Source of the DNA: Bifidobacteriaceae bacterium
GTDB lineage: Bacteria > Actinomycetota > Actinomycetes > Actinomycetales > WQXJ01
Direction of reading: 5' to 3'
Length of the DNA: 5,701 nucleotides
Assembly: GCA_031278675.1 (NCBI GenBank)
Contig: JAITJY010000009.1
Coordinates: forward strand, 1 to 5,701
Shown here piece by piece: positions 4,893 to 5,701 of the stretch (position 1 is the stretch's first letter; the number at the start of each line of letters is the position of its first letter). The translations under genes and the position numbers were made by a program. The notes beneath the pieces are model-generated. The model had not been told where the DNA came from and did no database searches. It saw only the letters and a program-made list of their open reading frames with translations.

Positions 4893-5701
4893 GTGACCGA
4901 ATACCACGTCGCCAAGTTTGGCTCCGACCGGGCCTCCGGCGGCGCCGCCGACCCATTCTTGACCATCAACCAGGCCGCGCGGGTCGCCGCCGCCGGCGAC
5001 GAAGTCGTGGTCCACGAGGGCGTGTACCGGGAGTGGGTGAAGCCGAGGCGCGGCGGGTCGGGCGACGCCCGCCGGATCACCTACCGCGCCGCCGAGGGCC
5101 AGCATGTGGCGATCAAGGGGTCGGAGCAGGTGGTCGGTTGGGTCCGCCAGACGCCCGATGCCGTGGGGGCGCCCACCAGCGACCGGGCCGGCGGGGTTTG
5201 GGTTGCCAAGCTGCCGAACAGCCTGTTCGGGGACTTCAACCCGTACGCGGAGAGGCTGCGGGGGGATTGGCTGGTGCGCCCGGTGGGCGCCGAGGCGCCC
5301 AAGCACCTGGGGGATGTCTACCTCAACGGCCGGTCTTTCTTCGAGGTCGGCTCGGTGGCGGATGTGTTCGCGCCGACGCGCCGCAAGTCCGTGCGGGATG
5401 ATTGGACGGGTTTGGAGGACCCGGTGGCGGACCCGGAGCAGACCGCGCGGGTGTGGCACGCCGAGGTCGGCCCGGAGGAGACAACCATCTGGGCGAACTT
5501 CGCCGGCGCGGACCCGAACGCGGAGCTGGTCGAGGTCAACGTCCGGCGCAGCGTCTTCTACCCGCTGGCGACGGGGCGGAACTACATCACCGTGCGCGGA
5601 TTCGAGTTGGCGCACGCGGCCTGCCCGTGGACGCCGCCCACGGCCGACCAGCCGGGGCTGATCGGCCCGAACTGGGCGAGGGGCTGGATCATCGAGGACA
5701 A
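4893..5701 (+). CDS. Right-handed parallel beta-helix protein, GH141-like glycoside hydrolase (N-terminal part)
   Basis: Open from GTG (4893) to the window edge: 269 residues, C-terminus missing. The N-terminus EYHVAKFGSDRASGG, PFLTINQAARVAAAGDEVVVHEGVYREWVKP (3-51) is the first-coil pattern of DUF1565/pectate-lyase-like beta-helix enzymes. Next come RITYRAAEGQHVAIKGSEQV (61-80), FGDFNPYAE (112-120), DVYLNGRSFFEV (141-152), a short-coil turn YITVRGFELAHAACPW (231-246) and LIGPNWARGWIIED (256-269). From memory, this combination resembles proteins assigned to GH141, a family that includes alpha-L-fucosidase and xylanase activities; exact activity cannot be read from this fragment. There is no signal peptide: the beta-helix motif begins at residue 3, suggesting a cytoplasmic enzyme acting on imported sugar. 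No in-frame ATG or GTG occurs between this GTG and an upstream stop at 4803. A loose GAGAGG (4876-4881) precedes it. Downstream of the LacI-family gene, same strand. Confidence 0.85.
   Translation, partial: MTEYHVAKFGSDRASGGAADPFLTINQAARVAAAGDEVVVHEGVYREWVKPRRGGSGDARRITYRAAEGQHVAIKGSEQVVGWVRQTPDAVGAPTSDRAGGVWVAKLPNSLFGDFNPYAERLRGDWLVRPVGAEAPKHLGDVYLNGRSFFEVGSVADVFAPTRRKSVRDDWTGLEDPVADPEQTARVWHAEVGPEETTIWANFAGADPNAELVEVNVRRSVFYPLATGRNYITVRGFELAHAACPWTPPTADQPGLIGPNWARGWIIED

Noticed and set aside
4890..5615. A 241-residue minus-strand open frame over the beta-helix gene.
   Set aside because: The plus strand encodes a recognisable conserved protein here; the antisense peptide is Arg/His/Pro-rich and typical of a GC-driven shadow.
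1..5701. Search for tRNA or rRNA genes, CRISPR arrays, transposases, insertion-sequence ends or attachment sites.
   Set aside because: I saw no tandem repeat-spacer pattern, no transposase-like protein, no cloverleaf sequence and no target-site duplication in the window.

Overview
The window looks like a chromosomal carbohydrate-utilisation locus from a high-GC Gram-positive bacterium (Actinomycetota). The evidence is GC-rich coding sequence with strong third-position GC, GTG as well as ATG starts behind AAGGAG-type ribosome binding sites, a lipoprotein solute-binding protein, and an ABC sugar importer with no ATPase of its own beside it. I cannot place the genus.

Layout, left to right. Positions 3-86 hold the last codons of an unidentified plus-strand gene. 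Positions 87-253 are a convergent gap with GC-rich inverted repeats. Positions 254-3322 (minus strand, read right to left) are a three-gene operon: extracellular sugar-binding lipoprotein (3322-1976), then a MalF-type permease (1968-1069), then a MalG-type permease (1069-254). The binding-protein and first permease genes are 7 bases apart, and the two permease genes share one base (TGATG). Positions 3323-3656 are a divergent regulatory region with a candidate promoter and overlapping operator for the operon. Positions 3657-4703 (plus strand) encode a LacI-family regulator. Positions 4704-4892 are a leader with small hairpins. From 4893 to the window end (plus strand) lies the N-terminal 269 residues of a right-handed beta-helix protein that resembles the GH141 glycoside hydrolase family and has no signal peptide.

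Proposed working model (inference): the lipoprotein captures a plant- or host-derived oligosaccharide, the two permeases import it using a shared ATPase encoded elsewhere (MsiK-like), the cytoplasmic beta-helix enzyme cleaves it, and the LacI-family protein represses the divergent transporter operon until an inducer is present. The substrate cannot be read from the sequence.

Most of the window is a recognisable arrangement rather than a new kind of system. The parts most worth a second look are a perfect 16-bp inverted repeat lying exactly over codons 6-17 of the MalF-type gene, a LacI-family protein whose hinge region lacks the usual helix residues, a palindrome over the predicted -10 of the transporter promoter, and the apparently cytoplasmic beta-helix enzyme.
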